A stretch of DNA of 64,000 nucleotides, from assembly GCA_012845835.1 (NCBI GenBank), contig JABAKD010000007.1, positions 6,240,222-6,304,221 of the forward strand, in the 5' to 3' direction. Numbering within the stretch: the first letter of the stretch is position 1; every line of letters begins with the position of its first letter. The DNA comes from Undaria pinnatifida. Taxonomy: Eukaryota; Sar; Phaeophyceae; Laminariales; Alariaceae. A model generated the notes under the pieces. That model was not told the origin of the DNA, ran no database searches, and was given only the letters and a program-made list of their open reading frames with translations. Both the position numbers and the translations under genes were made by a program. Below, piece after piece: positions 22,166 through 34,686 of this stretch.

Positions 22166-24557
22166 ATGGGTGCATGGGGCCAAGAAAAAGAAACGGTAGA
22201 TATATTTTGGGGGGTCTACTGGCGAGTCTGCCACCAGAACGATGCCACGTGGTTTTTCGACGATCTACAGCAGTACTACGAACGACTTCCGGTACACCCA
22301 CCGAAGCACGGACTACCGGCGAATTACGCGATCGACAGCTAGCTGGCTGTGGTTGTCACGAGTCTCTGTGTTGGGGGCTCCTGTGCGCTTCCTCTTGTTG
22401 ACTCTTGTTCGGGTAAAACATGCGGTGTGCTCCGTTGTCTCACGGCAGCAACACACCAGAATCAGAACGTCCGCTCGTACGACGTATCATTCTTACACAA
22501 AATGAAATATTTTTTTCTCCTTCAATAGGAACATAAAACGGTTGTTATATGTTGGACAGGGTGATGCGTGTACGACTAAAGTTGCCAACAGCACTCGTAC
22601 TGCAATTTGAGCTATCTGCTGTGGTTCTGGTTGCTACTAGTTGCTGCAGTATGCGCTAGAAGTTTCGCCCTTCGGCTACTACTGCTGCTGCACCTGATGT
22701 TGTGTGTTTGCCAATGTTGTCAGTTGGCGTTCATGCTCGTCGTACATACTGCTGTTCTCACCCAGTACGTACGGGTTTCCTCGTACCTCGACGGCACGAC
22801 GACGAGCTCAAAACAGAAGGGAGGTGACATGAAATGGCATGGACAATGGCCACATAGAATCGAGCACAGCGGGATAGTTCGCTGCGAATCAACCGCACTC
22901 GTTCATGCTTACAGCAGAGGCTGCCTGGAGTGTCAGCGGCCGTGCTAAAGCCAGGACCAAAGGCCGAAGAGACGGCTCGACTACCTGCTTGGTTTTGTCT
23001 CGAGATTCTGTTACATGAAAACGCCATGATTCCATGGTTTGGGAGTTATTTTGTCACGAAACGTTTTGCGGTCGGTAATTTGTGTCGCGAAGTTGTTTGA
23101 TATCGTCGGTAACTTGTGTCACGTTTTAGGTGAACCCACCCTAAAAAATCGAATCTCCAGCTGGCAAAACGAGCAGAAACAAAAGCAATAAAATGCCGAG
23201 CAAGAAACCAAACGAACTAGTAAAAACGTACAGCAAAGAAACTAACGCTCGAGAGTATGCCACCGCAAAATTCCAAACATTATCCCGTACCGTTTGGAAA
23301 TGATGCCAATTTTGTAAATCATTCAGGCGTTGCAGCCATCAAGATTCAACAATTTTTCCAAAATTCCTCCTGGACTCGCTCGTCTCGCTCGGCACCCGTC
23401 CGCGTTCACGTCGATGTGCGGAACAGACACGGCAGGGCGAGGGGGGTTGGAGCCGCCTCCCGAAGGCGGCCCTCGAACTAAGCCATATTCCACGGAGAAA
23501 TCCAGTTCCGCGAATCGCATACTTAGGCCGAGACAAAAAACTCCTGCCCAAAGTCCATGACACCAAGGAATGACTCGATATTCAAAGAATGTTTTTTATG
23601 TATTTATATCGGCAACAACTGCTACTAGTATGTAGGCCGAAACAATCAAAGTCGGACTGTACACAGGCTGTCTCGAGTAGGAGTAGATTATTCAACGAGC
23701 TGTTTTTTTACACGACACGAGTGTCGCATGCTGCCGAGATTTACAAAAACAAGTAAATAAAAAGAATTTGTTTCCTGTTTTTCGACACTTACTTCCAAAG
23801 ACTCGTGTGTCCAATTTTGGTAATTATGCGATCGATTGCTTAAGTTTCAATAGCAATATGTCGCAAAGGAAGAATGACTGGTCGCAACGCATTCATTCCC
23901 CATTCCGGAAAAAAATTACAAGAACCAGCGCCCATTAGCGTCACAATACCAACAGACAATTACTTAATAAAACCTAGTGAAATTTGGAAAATGCGTTCAT
24001 GTATAGAAAAGGTGGAGCTCTTAACTAACATGTATTCATACAATCACAGCCATTTTCCAACACCAAAATTGCAATATTGCGGCAAAATCGTGACCATTAA
24101 GGATGTAAACACCTGGACTGGATTGTGGAATCTATACTTCTAATAGGACGAAAATGAGACAATCGGGGGAGGGACGGGAGAGTACTCTTCCATTAATTTT
24201 TAAACCATTATGTCACGTGCGTTTAGCTAATAATGCACGCACGCGATGGAATCGCACGTACACACGGTCGTCAGACGAGTGGGCTTCATTGAACAACGTG
24301 GCTTTCTCCCTTTCGTGTATTTCGTTTTACACGTGTTTTGCGGATATCGATTATACCCCAAGAACTACAACAGCAGGCCAACCTAAGTGGTTTCTCAGGC
24401 TCCTTTTTTCCCGACTACCTCACATTTAAATTTTGATGCTGCTAACGTGATACCGTATTCCAACTTACCTCAGAAAGGCGTTCAAATGTCACGTTACTAA
24501 CAACGTGTTCCCTATGAAGCGGGATTTTTAAATGTCGCGCGGAGAGAGGTCTAAACA
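22166..24557. other. Intergenic, nothing firm
   Basis: A frame at 22607-22948 starts with a hydrophobic, Leu-rich stretch and one at 23874-24143 is polar. Neither is recognisable or supported by splice sites. Confidence 0.45.
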
Positions 24558-25260
24558 AGGCCATTTCTCATACAGCCGGTTTCGACTGAAGCCCAAATCG
24601 AGCTTGCACAGACAGTCAAAAGAGGGCTTTTGCGACTCAACTTTTTTCGACTGAGCTTTCCGACCACCACTCTGTGATCCAGTCGAAAACTCGACTTTTC
24701 GACTGGATCTATCGGTCGAAAAACTCTGTCAAAGAAGTTTTACATCTGTTTTTTTTTTAACCTATCGCATCGCTCATCCCAGCACAAAAAACACATCCAC
24801 GCGCCCACACACCCACACCAGGGACCACACAGCTGTATAATGCAACAGGGTCGACGCTGCCGTGGCTATCACTGCTGTTGCTTCTCGCCGCAAGTCAGCG
24901 TGGCGCACTCCTAGCTTCGCTCGCCCCCAGCATGTATCACACGACAGCGGTAGAGCGTGTTATCGATTCCACTTTGCCAACAACGGCTACGCCTGCAGTA
25001 GCTTTCGCAGCTCTCGGCTGAGTGCAACGCCACGAACGTAGCTTTGTCGGCTCTTGGCCAAGCCCAACGCCATACAGCACGCCATACAGCAGTACTCTCT
25101 CACACCAACCGCCTTTAGGAATAGCACACTAACTGAAAATCGACTCGACTGACGAAAACAAGAAGGACCACCAGAAGAATACAGTGGAAAAAAAGTCCAG
25201 TCGAAAAGGGACGTTCTCGACTGGAGCAACCAGACTTTAATGTATGTGTAAGAAATGGCC
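24558..25260. mobile_element. 0.7-kb TIR element with CAGTCGAAA repeats
   Basis: The left end AGGCCATTTCT (about 24558) is matched by AGAAATGGCCT at the right end (about 25251-25261). Inside both ends are many CAGTCGAAA/TTTCGACTG motifs. One pair forms a perfect 11-bp-stem hairpin at about 24691-24718 (CCAGTCGAAAA ... TTTTCGACTGG). No transposase is recognisable. It looks like a non-autonomous DNA transposon; its superfamily is unassigned because no clear target duplication was found. Confidence 0.6.
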
Positions 25261-26569
25261 TGAACGCCGTTTTTCGCGTAAGTCGTCTTGTTGGACCCGT
25301 TAACTACTAATAACCACTCGTAACGCCAAGAGGAACCGCCCACATATATTGTTCACGACAAAACAGTCACAGCTCGTAAGACGCAATTTCGAAACTTCCC
25401 GCACACACAGGTTGTCGACATGCATTTTGACATGGTCGTAGATTCAACTGACGCAGGACGCGTGCTGCTGCAGTAGAGGTAGCACTTTTTCTGTTTTGTT
25501 TTTTCCGAACGAACGGCAAGGCTTCTCAGCCCCAAGTCGTCGCAACGTAAAAACTTTTTTTTGAGTGATCCCACGATAGGGGTGGCACCTTTCAAGCCAG
25601 AAACAGGTACACCTGGCCGGTTGACCTCCTCAAATGAGGAACTTCCGGTTAGTCATTGGTTAAGGAACTTCACGATTATATATTTGCGTGTAGGACTAGG
25701 AAAAAAGGTTTGGTCGGGCTGAGGAAACAAATGTCTTCGAAGAAATATTTACCGAAGAGCTCGAGCTCTACGCATTTGCAGCTCAGAACCGTTTTGCCAC
25801 ACCGCTAACAACGTGGGATAGCTCATTTCGAACAACACTCTATATTGTGTTCCAGTACGTTGATGTTGTTCAGGGGGAGTTGATATTCTTAATATTTCGA
25901 ATGGGGGCGTGACAATGCGTACCGGATACGACAAATCAATACCAGGTACATCGCAGCACCCATGCCATCGTTCCACAAGCAACTAGTTGTGCTGCATCCA
26001 AACTACTCCGTGAGTTGGTCAGTTTTTTTTCTCTTGATACAGTACAACAACCTTGACGTGCTATATCAGCGGCCTATACAACGAGCTGTGACACCTATCT
26101 CAGCCGTGAGGTGGCCGCTGAAGTTCGATATTAATGCCCGTGATATACAATATATTCAGTCTATATCACCCGTGATATACGAAAGCTTCCGTCAATAACA
26201 TGCACGATATTATACACCACGACTCTATATAACCGGGGATGTAGGTATATAACAGCTCCGTACACAACCCGCAGTCATACCGGTCGAGCTTCATTGAATT
26301 TGATATATTTGTACATGTATTCCGTAAATATATCATATTTCTATATCTATCTCCCTTTGTTTTCAGCTAGACTACCCTATATATATAACCACTCTATCAC
26401 CGCTCCGAAAAGGTCAGTTAACTTGCATGAGATCTCAAAAGGGTGTCGATCACTGATGATGGGCTATACCACCCTTGATAAAATACATCGTCGTTACAAA
26501 ATAGGACTATGTAGGGAATGATGTATTTTTTCAGCGGCTTATATCAACTGTGCGATCACCGGATACTGA

Positions 26570-26820
26570 AAATAAAAAAATACACTCCAGCTGTGAGATC
26601 GAAGATAATGTCGAAATTCATCTTCGCAAGTTGTGTGTGATACTCCGATCGAGCGTATTACGAGCTGTGTGTCCTCATTAAAGATATAGGTCGGCGACTC
26701 CCATTGCAACTACATTGCAGCTATCAGGGTCAACAAGGGTGATGATAGTCAGAATATGCGCGGAAAACAATAAAACCCGTTTTTGAGGGGGACCAAATCT
26801 GAAAGCATTATCATGTTTGA
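26570..26820 (-). repeat. TGTATT-ended repeat family, copy
   Basis: It begins AAAATACACTCCAGCTGTGA and runs through GTCCTCATTAAAGATATAGG and TCAGGGTCAACAAGGGTGAT to GGGGGACCAAATCTGAAAGC. It closely resembles the C1 insertion at 50419. Confidence 0.78.
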
Positions 26821-26869
26821 TATAACGTGGGCGGAGATCTTCCTTCAGCAGCAGCAGGCCTATCAGCAA

Positions 26870-27175
26870 GAGGGAAGGTAGGGGTTTAGAATACTTCAAG
26901 GGGGTGGTGATATTTTGATAGGGGAGGGGGTTAGAATACTTCAAGGGGGTGGTGATATTTTGATAGGGGAGGGTTGTAATTGTTAAGGCGGAGTTAAAAT
27001 GTGGAACAGGGAGTTAATAAATCAAGGGCCCCCGGGTAGAAACTTGGAAGAAGAGGTTGATCGTTTGAAGGCACGGGCATAAAAATTGGAAGGGGAGGCT
27101 GTTATTTGAAAGGGGGGGTTGATGTCTGGAGGAGGGGTTTATATCGTAACGTTGGGTTTATGTATTGCCGAGGGG
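26870..27175 (+). repeat. G-rich minisatellite with a recent 53-bp duplication
   Basis: The unit TTAGAATACTTCAAGGGGGT plus GGTGATATTTTGATAGGGGA and a few G occurs twice in a row (about 26885-26980). More degenerate G-rich units of about 20 to 25 bp follow to about 27175. No protein frame was recognised. Confidence 0.75.
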
Positions 27176-29300
27176 AAACGATAACGCGTAACACACCTCC
27201 GCCGTAGGATGAATGAAATATTAGGCTCGTGCTACGACAGAGGAAGCACGTTTTGCCGGAAAACGTTTGGAAATGATGGGGCTCCTAAGCCCTCCTTGAC
27301 CAAAAATCGACGGATCACACAGTTCGTAAGTTGTCGTTAATCGTGTATTTTGTTTTGCGGCTTGGCCAAATTAGTGAACTTAGACGACTTATAGCGCTCC
27401 ACAGAGAGTACCGCCCTCAGAAAACGAAATGGTGTACCTTACGGTAAGATTCGTCAAACATAGATTGTGATAAGAAACGCCTGCCAAGGAAAATGTGCAC
27501 CATGCCTGTTCCGAGGCTCCTCATACCAAAAGAGCTCTATGCACCTCACGAAACAAAAACCATCACGGAAATAACTTAAGTAAGTGCTGTCCGACGAAGC
27601 AAGGAATAGTGAAAGCAAAAAGTCCGTTTTTCTGACTATTTCCGACAATTTCCGACAATTTCCGACTATTCTTGGTTAAAGAGCTCGCTCATACACTCAG
27701 AAGCAATTTGCACTAAAATTCTGTCTCTGTCGTAGCAGCTCGCGTCAATTATTTTAACGGGAAATCGGCACAAACACGTGAACTACGAGTATTACAGCCG
27801 AACGACGAAACAACCCAGTAGTCCAAATAACCAAAACGACCAACCGAATAATACCCCAACGAGCGAATGACTAGGAGAAAAGGTCGCCTTGAACGCATAG
27901 ATCATTCTACAATTCGACGGTCTAGATGCAATATCTGCTCTACCTAGCGGTATGTCTTGCAATTATGTGTAGTATATGTCCAGCCTTTGAAACCCCGCGT
28001 AGAAATCGTCAGGTTACAATCCAACGCTCACCCCTGGTCATGACGAATAGACCTGGCATATCGCGTAATTGAACAAGGACTGTATCTTCTCGCGAACATA
28101 TCCATCAAGAATATATAGGGATCTTTCATGCCCGACGAGTTACACCGTGACAGTCTGTACACACCGGAAGTGGTATGACGCATTTGTTGAGGAACCGCAG
28201 ACACAATGCTCTCTGTAGTTGCTCTTGCCTTTTTTTCGCAACCTCATATCTCACACCGTTGGAGCGATTGCGTGCAAGGCATGAGAAAAAAATGCCCGCC
28301 TTTTATTCAATTTTTTTTCGGTGGCCGTTCGGCGTGTTTCGAATGTTGTTTTTCAATCGACTAGCAATAGTCACTAGCAGTATTCCAGTTGTGTGAGTTT
28401 CAGGCCAACATTATGGTAGCGGGCAAAAGTTCTGAAGCTTCCAGTTGCAACGATAGAGCGCCTCTTTCGCTGTTGGCTTTTCGTGTGATGGTTGGTTCCC
28501 CGATGTGCATCCATATTGAGACACGAAATTGTCCCTTGTTTCCAGCAACACTTGTCGGGTCAAGTTCTTGATCAAAATGGTGGTATCACGGACAATTTTT
28601 GTTTTGTCTTTTGTGACTTAAGATGGATGAAGAGTTCGCAATCGCCAGCACGTATTGCCTTGTATTCCTCTCAGCAATGTTTTCACAGCAAACAACTGTA
28701 TAGAACGAGTCATAACCATATACATATATAAATCGACTGTTGGACTTAGAGAAAGCACGGATGGTATATACCTTTTTTACATATCGTAAACCAATTCAAA
28801 GGAACGTGGTCGGTGATTCGAGCGGTGGCATTTCACGAGCGCTGACATTGTTTTTATTTTTTTCAGACGGGGTAGGGGTAAGTACCCTGCATCGACACGT
28901 CGTTGAAATCGTCAAAGTGACATCCCTGCGCTTAGCTGGGATTACAAAAACATCGGCTCACGCTGTGAAACAGGTCAATCATTTATGATTGAAATCTTAC
29001 TCATTGATTGAGCTTCAATTTTTCGCTACAAATATCGCTCTGTGTCGTTACAAATTATATGGTGTTTGAAGAGTGTTTCATAGGTCATACGGCAGCTCAT
29101 TTGATTTAGGCTTGCTTTTTTATGAACGGCCGGTGGGACGCCCACGATAATTCTCGATTGTATGGACCGCACAGACGTCTCAATGCACCGCTAATAAAAC
29201 ATGCATCGTCTTCCGTATTCAACAAGTACACTACGCCGTCTTGTTTCGATCTTCGCTAGGTGAACTTGTCCAGGCACATACCGCGCTTAACTTAACCACC
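27176..29300. other. Region upstream of the modular gene
   Basis: It should contain the promoter and 5' UTR of the modular gene. A small TTTCCGACAA tandem repeat lies at about 27640-27670. No TATA box or other clear promoter element was seen within 150 bp of the ATG. Confidence 0.4.
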
Positions 29301-29376
29301 ATGCGCTTGGCGCGGTTTGCTCTGGGTGTCGGCACCGCGCTCATTTTGGGCCTTTCCGCCCATGCACAGAGTGAAG
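29301..29376 (+). CDS. Exon 1: start codon and signal peptide
   Basis: The ATG sits in a good eukaryotic start context (ACCACCATG). It opens a 25-codon frame with a short basic n-region (MRLAR), a hydrophobic core (FALGVGTALILGLSA) and an A-H-A/Q-S type cleavage site, followed by S-E and one base of a split codon. The donor is gtgagc, leaving phase 1, which fits every exon downstream. This is a textbook secretory signal peptide exon, so the product should enter the ER. The 5' UTR and promoter could not be placed: the preceding 100 bases show no clear TATA box. Exon 1 is not copied in block B, so B extends the existing gene and is not a second gene with its own start. Confidence 0.8.
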
Positions 29377-30962
29377 GTGAGCTCCGACTCGTCGTTGTAA
29401 TGTAGGAGAGGAGTGCTCAATAGAGGCACGTCACGAACTTTTTGTGTTTCTTTTATCATGAGTTACGTCCTTCACTCGAAAACCGATGTGGACGAGAAAA
29501 TAACCACTACAACCGACCATCCCATGACTTAGGTATGCAACAAGAGTAAGAAACAAATTACGTGTGATCTATGACGATTTTGTGTGATGGAGAGCCCCAT
29601 CATGCACACACAATTTCATACGAAGGGTGTTACTTTCATTGTAGATCGTCCTAAGAACATTGTCCAAACATCGACCAGGGATATCGACTTCCAACGGTGC
29701 CTTCCCTGACGGGCGGCGTACCTCAACGGAAATCGTCCTCAATCCCATCGGAGCACCGTTTGCGGTTTGCACCATTATTCTTTGTGTTACTTCTTCCGTG
29801 CATGCGAATGTACGTCTTTCTCAGCGTGGGTGATGCAGTGTATGAAGTATCGCCTCGTGCGTATAACCGTAAAAACAAGGAGGTGCCGCGGCTACAGGAG
29901 AACGCCATAATATCAGAAAGTACTGCTGTACACCACGTACGTGCAAGGGCCTATGAACTGCCTGCGTCGAGCCATTGTATCTCAACCGCAACAACGCACA
30001 TTTTCGATTTTGTTTGGTCGCGGGTCTAGTAGATTACAAATTGATGTAACATTCTGGCACGATGGTTTTGGCTGCCTATTCGAGTTAGGGATGTAGGCTA
30101 TCGTTTAAACGTGCGTACGCTTGAATCTTTATTACGGCCTTTATCGAGTGTTTGTTGAGGTGCCAGTAGTCGTGTCTGCAGTTTTTCTTTTTAAACAACC
30201 TCATTCGTATCTGATAAAAACGCCGCCGCTGCTGGCTACTGCTGACCCGGATCCCCTCTTTTATAGCAACCCCTTGAGGTACACAGCACCAACATTGCAC
30301 CCAACCTTCGACGTGTAGTTGTCAAACGTTCGTGATGAAGGAAACATTGTAAAAACGCCTCGTGGGTCAGAACGATCGTGTCCGAGTGAAACCCTCGCAC
30401 GATCGTTGTGCCGTATCCGCCGTCCGATCGTCGAAATCCGTGCAGGTTGTACATCCAACATTCATTTCATGCATTCGTTGTTACATATATTTCGGGCTGT
30501 TACATCCTCTCATTCGCCTGATATTGTTTCGATGCTTCAATGTCGCATCCCGTGATCTCCATGGCCTGCGGTTGATCTAGGTCGAATTAAATATTTTGAT
30601 CTACCAGCTTTTACCTGCGGGCTATTGTGCCTGATAATTTTACCGTGTATCAACCAAACCCCAGTTGAGGTTTGAGGTTCACGTTTGTTGCGTGTTTAGC
30701 TCATGGCGTTGATCCTCCGGTTTTACGCGCACACGTGTATCACGGTTTTTGAATCATGATGTAGGGTATTGTTATCCCCACCTGATGAACGTACTGACGT
30801 GTTGTATTCCTTTTACAAGGAAAATGACGGCGTCATTCCAGTAAAACGACATGATTATGTCATTTATCATCCAAAAAAAAATGTGACGCCGAACGTGCTC
30901 CTCCCTCTACTTGTGTGCGTTGCCGTTGTGACGTGAATTCGTGCACCGAACGTGCAAAGCAG

Positions 30963-31031
30963 AGTGCGACACGAACGTGGACTGTGACACAGAGTGCTGC
31001 GCGACGTTGTACGATCCACCCATATGTGTCG
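30963..31031 (+). CDS. Exon 2: cysteine-rich module a (five Cys)
   Basis: The exon follows a ...aaagcag acceptor and ends at a gtaagt donor, and is 69 nt, phase 1-1. Joined to exon 1 it reads E-C directly after the signal peptide. Its pattern is C-x5-C-x3-CC-x8-C, with an LYDPPICV ending. It has five Cys, not six: the Cys between the CC pair and the last Cys is missing and the spacing is changed. It may pair its odd Cys with module b, which also has five. Its copy a' at 39725 keeps every Cys. By eye the pair differs at 6 of 69 positions, changing D to Q, V to G and P to S. Confidence 0.75.
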
Positions 31032-32999
31032 GTAAGTGAAACGTGCATATATATGGCGTCGACCAAAACTCGTTCCGTTTGAACAGCATCTGTGTCGGAC
31101 ATTAAGGAGCCATCCCACAGATGGCGTGCAGAAAACATTTCTTGTCTTCTTACGTGAAAAGTTTGTTACCTTACCCGAACCGTGACTCGGAAGATATTCA
31201 CGCGCCACCCGGTCAAAATTTCCATGCTCAGTTTTTGACCAACATGTACCCGTCACAGTGATAGTTTCACATCTAACTACCTGACCTGGTCAGATGTCTT
31301 CGTCGGGACTCTATTTCCAATATCTAAGGAGTCAGGTGTTAGGACAAAGCGTGCCATGGACGAGCGAGAAAATTTTCGGTTAATTCTCTTCTTGCGGACA
31401 GGGCGGGACTCATCATTGAAGCAAATATTCATTATCGACTGAAATATTTATCTGTTTAGAAGACGGTTCGAACTTAAGCCTAGGCCATGCGGTGTCGTTC
31501 TTCCAAGTTTTGCACCCTCGCCAGCCCTTACCTCAGTTGTAATCGTGGTGAGACGTAAAAAACGCTGCGGATGAAGGGCAGCGAACACGTTATATGCACT
31601 GCGGAACCAGCAGATGCATCTGAGGTGGTCCCCTCTACGCGAACGGTTTAATATTGTGATGTTTCTTTGGGCGGTATTGACAGATACAAGTCGAGGGCAA
31701 TGAGCAACGGCTATAATCAGCCACGATAAATCCGCCACTGTTGACGTTTCATTGGTAGCAAGCTGGCTAAAGATTCCTCGATAACATCAGAATTCCCATT
31801 CTTTATTTGGTTTTCCTTGAGCGCACCAGCAAAATGATTATACGATAGCTTCCCCCCCGCTAAAACAAAATATCAATCATATCTAGCGAACGTTTCGTGG
31901 CTGCTCGAGACGAGCAAGGTTGGTATAATATATCATATTTTGTTACTGTTTTCCAAAACGTAACGAACGATGCCGTCGACATGACAAGATACATCCTTCT
32001 TGAGGAGATACAGCCAGTAGCTGGGGTTTCCAAACGGGAAATCCCGTTAACCAAAAGTAAGGCGGCTGCCGCAGAATGTATCAGACGCGCGTCGAAAACT
32101 CCTCACAGTGCTATGGCAGACCATACGTTCCAATGGGCAATCCAGTTTACAGCAAAACGCATTCCACCCATAATGCATGCGTAACCAGAAAGCAGCCAGT
32201 TTGCGCTGCAGCCGAGATATTTCACCGGCTGCCATCCTCTCTCCGTCGTCGACGCCGAAACAAAGTAGAATGGACTCGGTGTCCCCATGCGATTTCAATT
32301 TTCCGACGCGCGTGTAGCCAGCCATACTAACCAGCACGATTGGTTAAATTTATCGTGAGTGAAAGCATACACTATGTGACCTTGCCGTGCGGTGAACCCG
32401 CGGTGTAAAGCAGGCTCAATGTGGCGTTAAGGTTTGTGTATGCGCGGCTACGTAGGACACGTGCCACTTTGAGCACCGGTGTTTCCATGAAACTCCATTT
32501 TTTTTTTTGGGTGCAGCTGCAAATCATATTCAAAACCTTGATGTTGATTCCAATTGGAGGCGCAACACGATGGGCAACCGCATCGCATACGTACACCAAA
32601 ATGCAAAATTGCCGATACAGCGTGACGTTGCGGCAATTTATGTTTGAGGTGTCCAATCCTTTAGATTTCTGAAAAAGAACATGTTAGCACATCGAGTCCT
32701 AGAAAAGAAAGATTTTGTCACACCCCATTGAAATTGTCAACAGTGATATATATTGGCAGTGCGGACATATATATGAAGAATTCCATGAACTTCGGCGAAC
32801 CAATGGCTTTTTATGGATGTCGTCGGACAAGTCGTCCGCGTTCGGCAAAACCACACCGACTTGCAAGAGTCACACTGATACCACTGTATGTGTCAAATGT
32901 CTATGCACACAGTTTTGTTTCGAAAAATATCGCCGGCCTCCAAACACATCAAAATGCGCCGTAAATCTTCATGCTCCTCTCTTTCCTGCGTTAATATAG

Positions 33000-33089
33000 A
33001 ACACAGTTATCTGTACCCCGGAGCGCCGTGCAACACGGAGGATGGATGCGACTGCTACAAAAGGAAGTGCATCAACGGCTTCTGCAAGG
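33000..33089 (+). CDS. Exon 3: cysteine-rich module b (five Cys, divergent)
   Basis: The acceptor is ...taatatag and the donor gtgggt; the exon is 90 nt, phase 1-1. I chose this acceptor over the ACAG seven bases downstream because only this one restores the phase-1 frame and puts all the Cys codons in frame. The module begins with a non-Cys stretch HSYLYPGAP, then C-x5-C-x1-C-x4-C-x4-C. It lacks the CC pair that marks the other modules. Its copy b' differs by only about 3 of 90 bases although the flanking introns differ far more. Together a and b carry ten Cys, so they may fold as one two-exon unit (inference). Confidence 0.75.
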
Positions 33090-33521
33090 GTGGGTCACGC
33101 GAGTTACGATGAGGTTACTACATATATCGTTACACACATTCGATCTATTTGATGAATCTCCTCATGTCAAACGTAGACATACATCAATCCTTTGCGAACG
33201 CGTATCGAAAAGTTGAACATCAGAACGGACTAAGACCGCAATTTGACAAGGGGTAGACTCGCGCGAGTGACCGAAAATCACCTGAAAGAAAAATTCAGAA
33301 GAGAGCGAGTGACACCCCTTCTAATATATCCTAGATGATCCTCAACCCTAACCTTGGCCAGAAACATTCGATACTTCAAATACTTCACGCGTGACAGGGA
33401 GGCCATGTTATGCGTGTGCAAGAAATGTTCCAAACATCTCCTTCAGGTTAAGCTGGAAGACACGTAAGCGCAACGTCCGTAGACATGTTCAATGATACTT
33501 CCGTTTCCGGGTCTGTGGCAG

Positions 33522-33605
33522 GATGCGTAAGGGACAAGCAGTGTCCCGGATCTACGATATGCTGCCCGGACGGGTCTTGCGCCCTAACACTCGAGCTCTG
33601 TAACG
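33522..33605 (+). CDS. Exon 4: cysteine-rich module c
   Basis: The acceptor is gtggcag and the donor gtaaga; the exon is 84 nt, phase 1-1. The split codon gives Gly, then C-x5-C-x5-CC-x4-C-x6-C with the CCPDGSC core. It is the canonical six-Cys module of this gene. The intron to its left (432 bp) is the shortest in the gene. The donor is followed by a GGT-rich tract. An in-frame TGA lies 18 bases past the exon end, so failure to splice would end the protein at once. Copy c' at 42270 keeps all Cys and changes S to D, T to K and E to D in the loops. Confidence 0.8.
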
Positions 33606-33624
33606 GTAAGAAATATTTTTGATG

Positions 33625-33725
33625 TTTAGTGGTAGCGGAGGTGAAAGTGGTGGTGGCCCTGGTAGTTGTGGTGTCGGTAGTAGTTGCGGTTTCGCTAGTA
33701 GTGGTGGTGGTGTTGATTGTGGTAC
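33625..33725 (+). repeat. GGT-rich intron tract after module c
   Basis: Interrupted GGT/AGT/GTG triplets begin about 20 bp after the donor of exon c. The matching tract follows exon c' at about 42376-42470. An in-frame stop lies between donor and tract, so it is not a Gly-rich extension of the protein. Confidence 0.7.
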
Positions 33726-34605
33726 GTACAAGAGGGCAAAGCGCAAATTTACGATTTCCACCGAAAAAATTAGGAATGATCGAGATTATCCTAGTGCTTA
33801 CCTTCATGATGACCCAATTCGACGGTAGGGGAGGCTATGTAAGCAGCTTGTTGGGATTGTTCGCGCATGAGACCTCAGGCTCATTTTCTTTTTTTCTTTT
33901 TCATGCTGTGTGTCCGCGGAATGAATCGGTAATGGATTTGTGAGCTTCGCGGCGCCCAATAGATGGCCAAACTTGGTCTATCGGCGCGGTAAAATCTTTC
34001 GCCCTCGAACGGCCCCAATCCGATGAAGGTGGGTTTGAAGTTGCCCAAACAAACGTAGATGGTGCGGCGTATCGTGCAGTTGTGTGAAAAGGTTTGTTCG
34101 TCGATAACGATCATTTGATGGTGTGACATCCTTTGACGTATGTGTCGATTCCAGAGTGATTCGAGCCGTCCCGTTATGCCGAGCGGGTTTAACCGCGGGT
34201 TCGTAGGAAATAGGTTCCCGCAAAAACTGCTGTACCCGGCATTTAGGGCCAAGTATGTTACGCTTCTGTTCCCAAATATGAGAGCTGTCTCCTTGTAGCG
34301 AGTGGTGTTTGTCGGCGATTACGTACAAAAACAGTTCCCTGTATACATCTGGCGTACCCAGTGCGTGTGTATCATTGCTTCACGGGCTAAGTTGACGCTC
34401 TTGCAGCCTATAAATGCTAGAAATAAACGTATCGGATGTTGATCAGCAAACAGGACGAATCATGATCAGAAATCTGAGCTTCACCCAAAGCACGGAATGG
34501 CACCTCAGACGTAGGTTAGGTTTCCACTCATCACATGCAAACATTGTGTGTTCGCCAACGTCCGCTGTTCATCCCTGGTCTGCAAATTTCATACCTCGAC
34601 GGCAG

Positions 34606-34686
34606 CTTGCGAGGATGACAGCCAGTGCAACGACGACCTGGTGTGCTGCCCGAACGGGGATTGCATCCACGACCTCAAGCTCTGTG
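34606..34686 (+). CDS. Exon 5: cysteine-rich module d
   Basis: The acceptor is gacggcag and the donor gtgaga; the exon is 81 nt, phase 1-1. It reads A-C-x5-C-x5-CC-x4-C-x6-C, with acidic loops EDDSQ and NDDLV and the core CCPNGDC. Its copy d' at 43264 differs at five positions, four of them synonymous and one K to E, the clearest sign of purifying selection among the pairs. The codons are strongly G/C-ending, unlike the flanking intron. Confidence 0.85.

Noticed and set aside
26885-26980. Direct repeats that might suggest a CRISPR-like array
   Set aside because: The units are contiguous with no unique spacers, in a eukaryotic intergenic region. It is a minisatellite.
33522-33605. Assigning the modules to WAP, granulin, Dickkopf or knottin peptide families
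   Set aside because: Only the Cys order C-C-CC-C-C is shared. Other spacings and hallmark residues do not fit firmly enough to claim homology.
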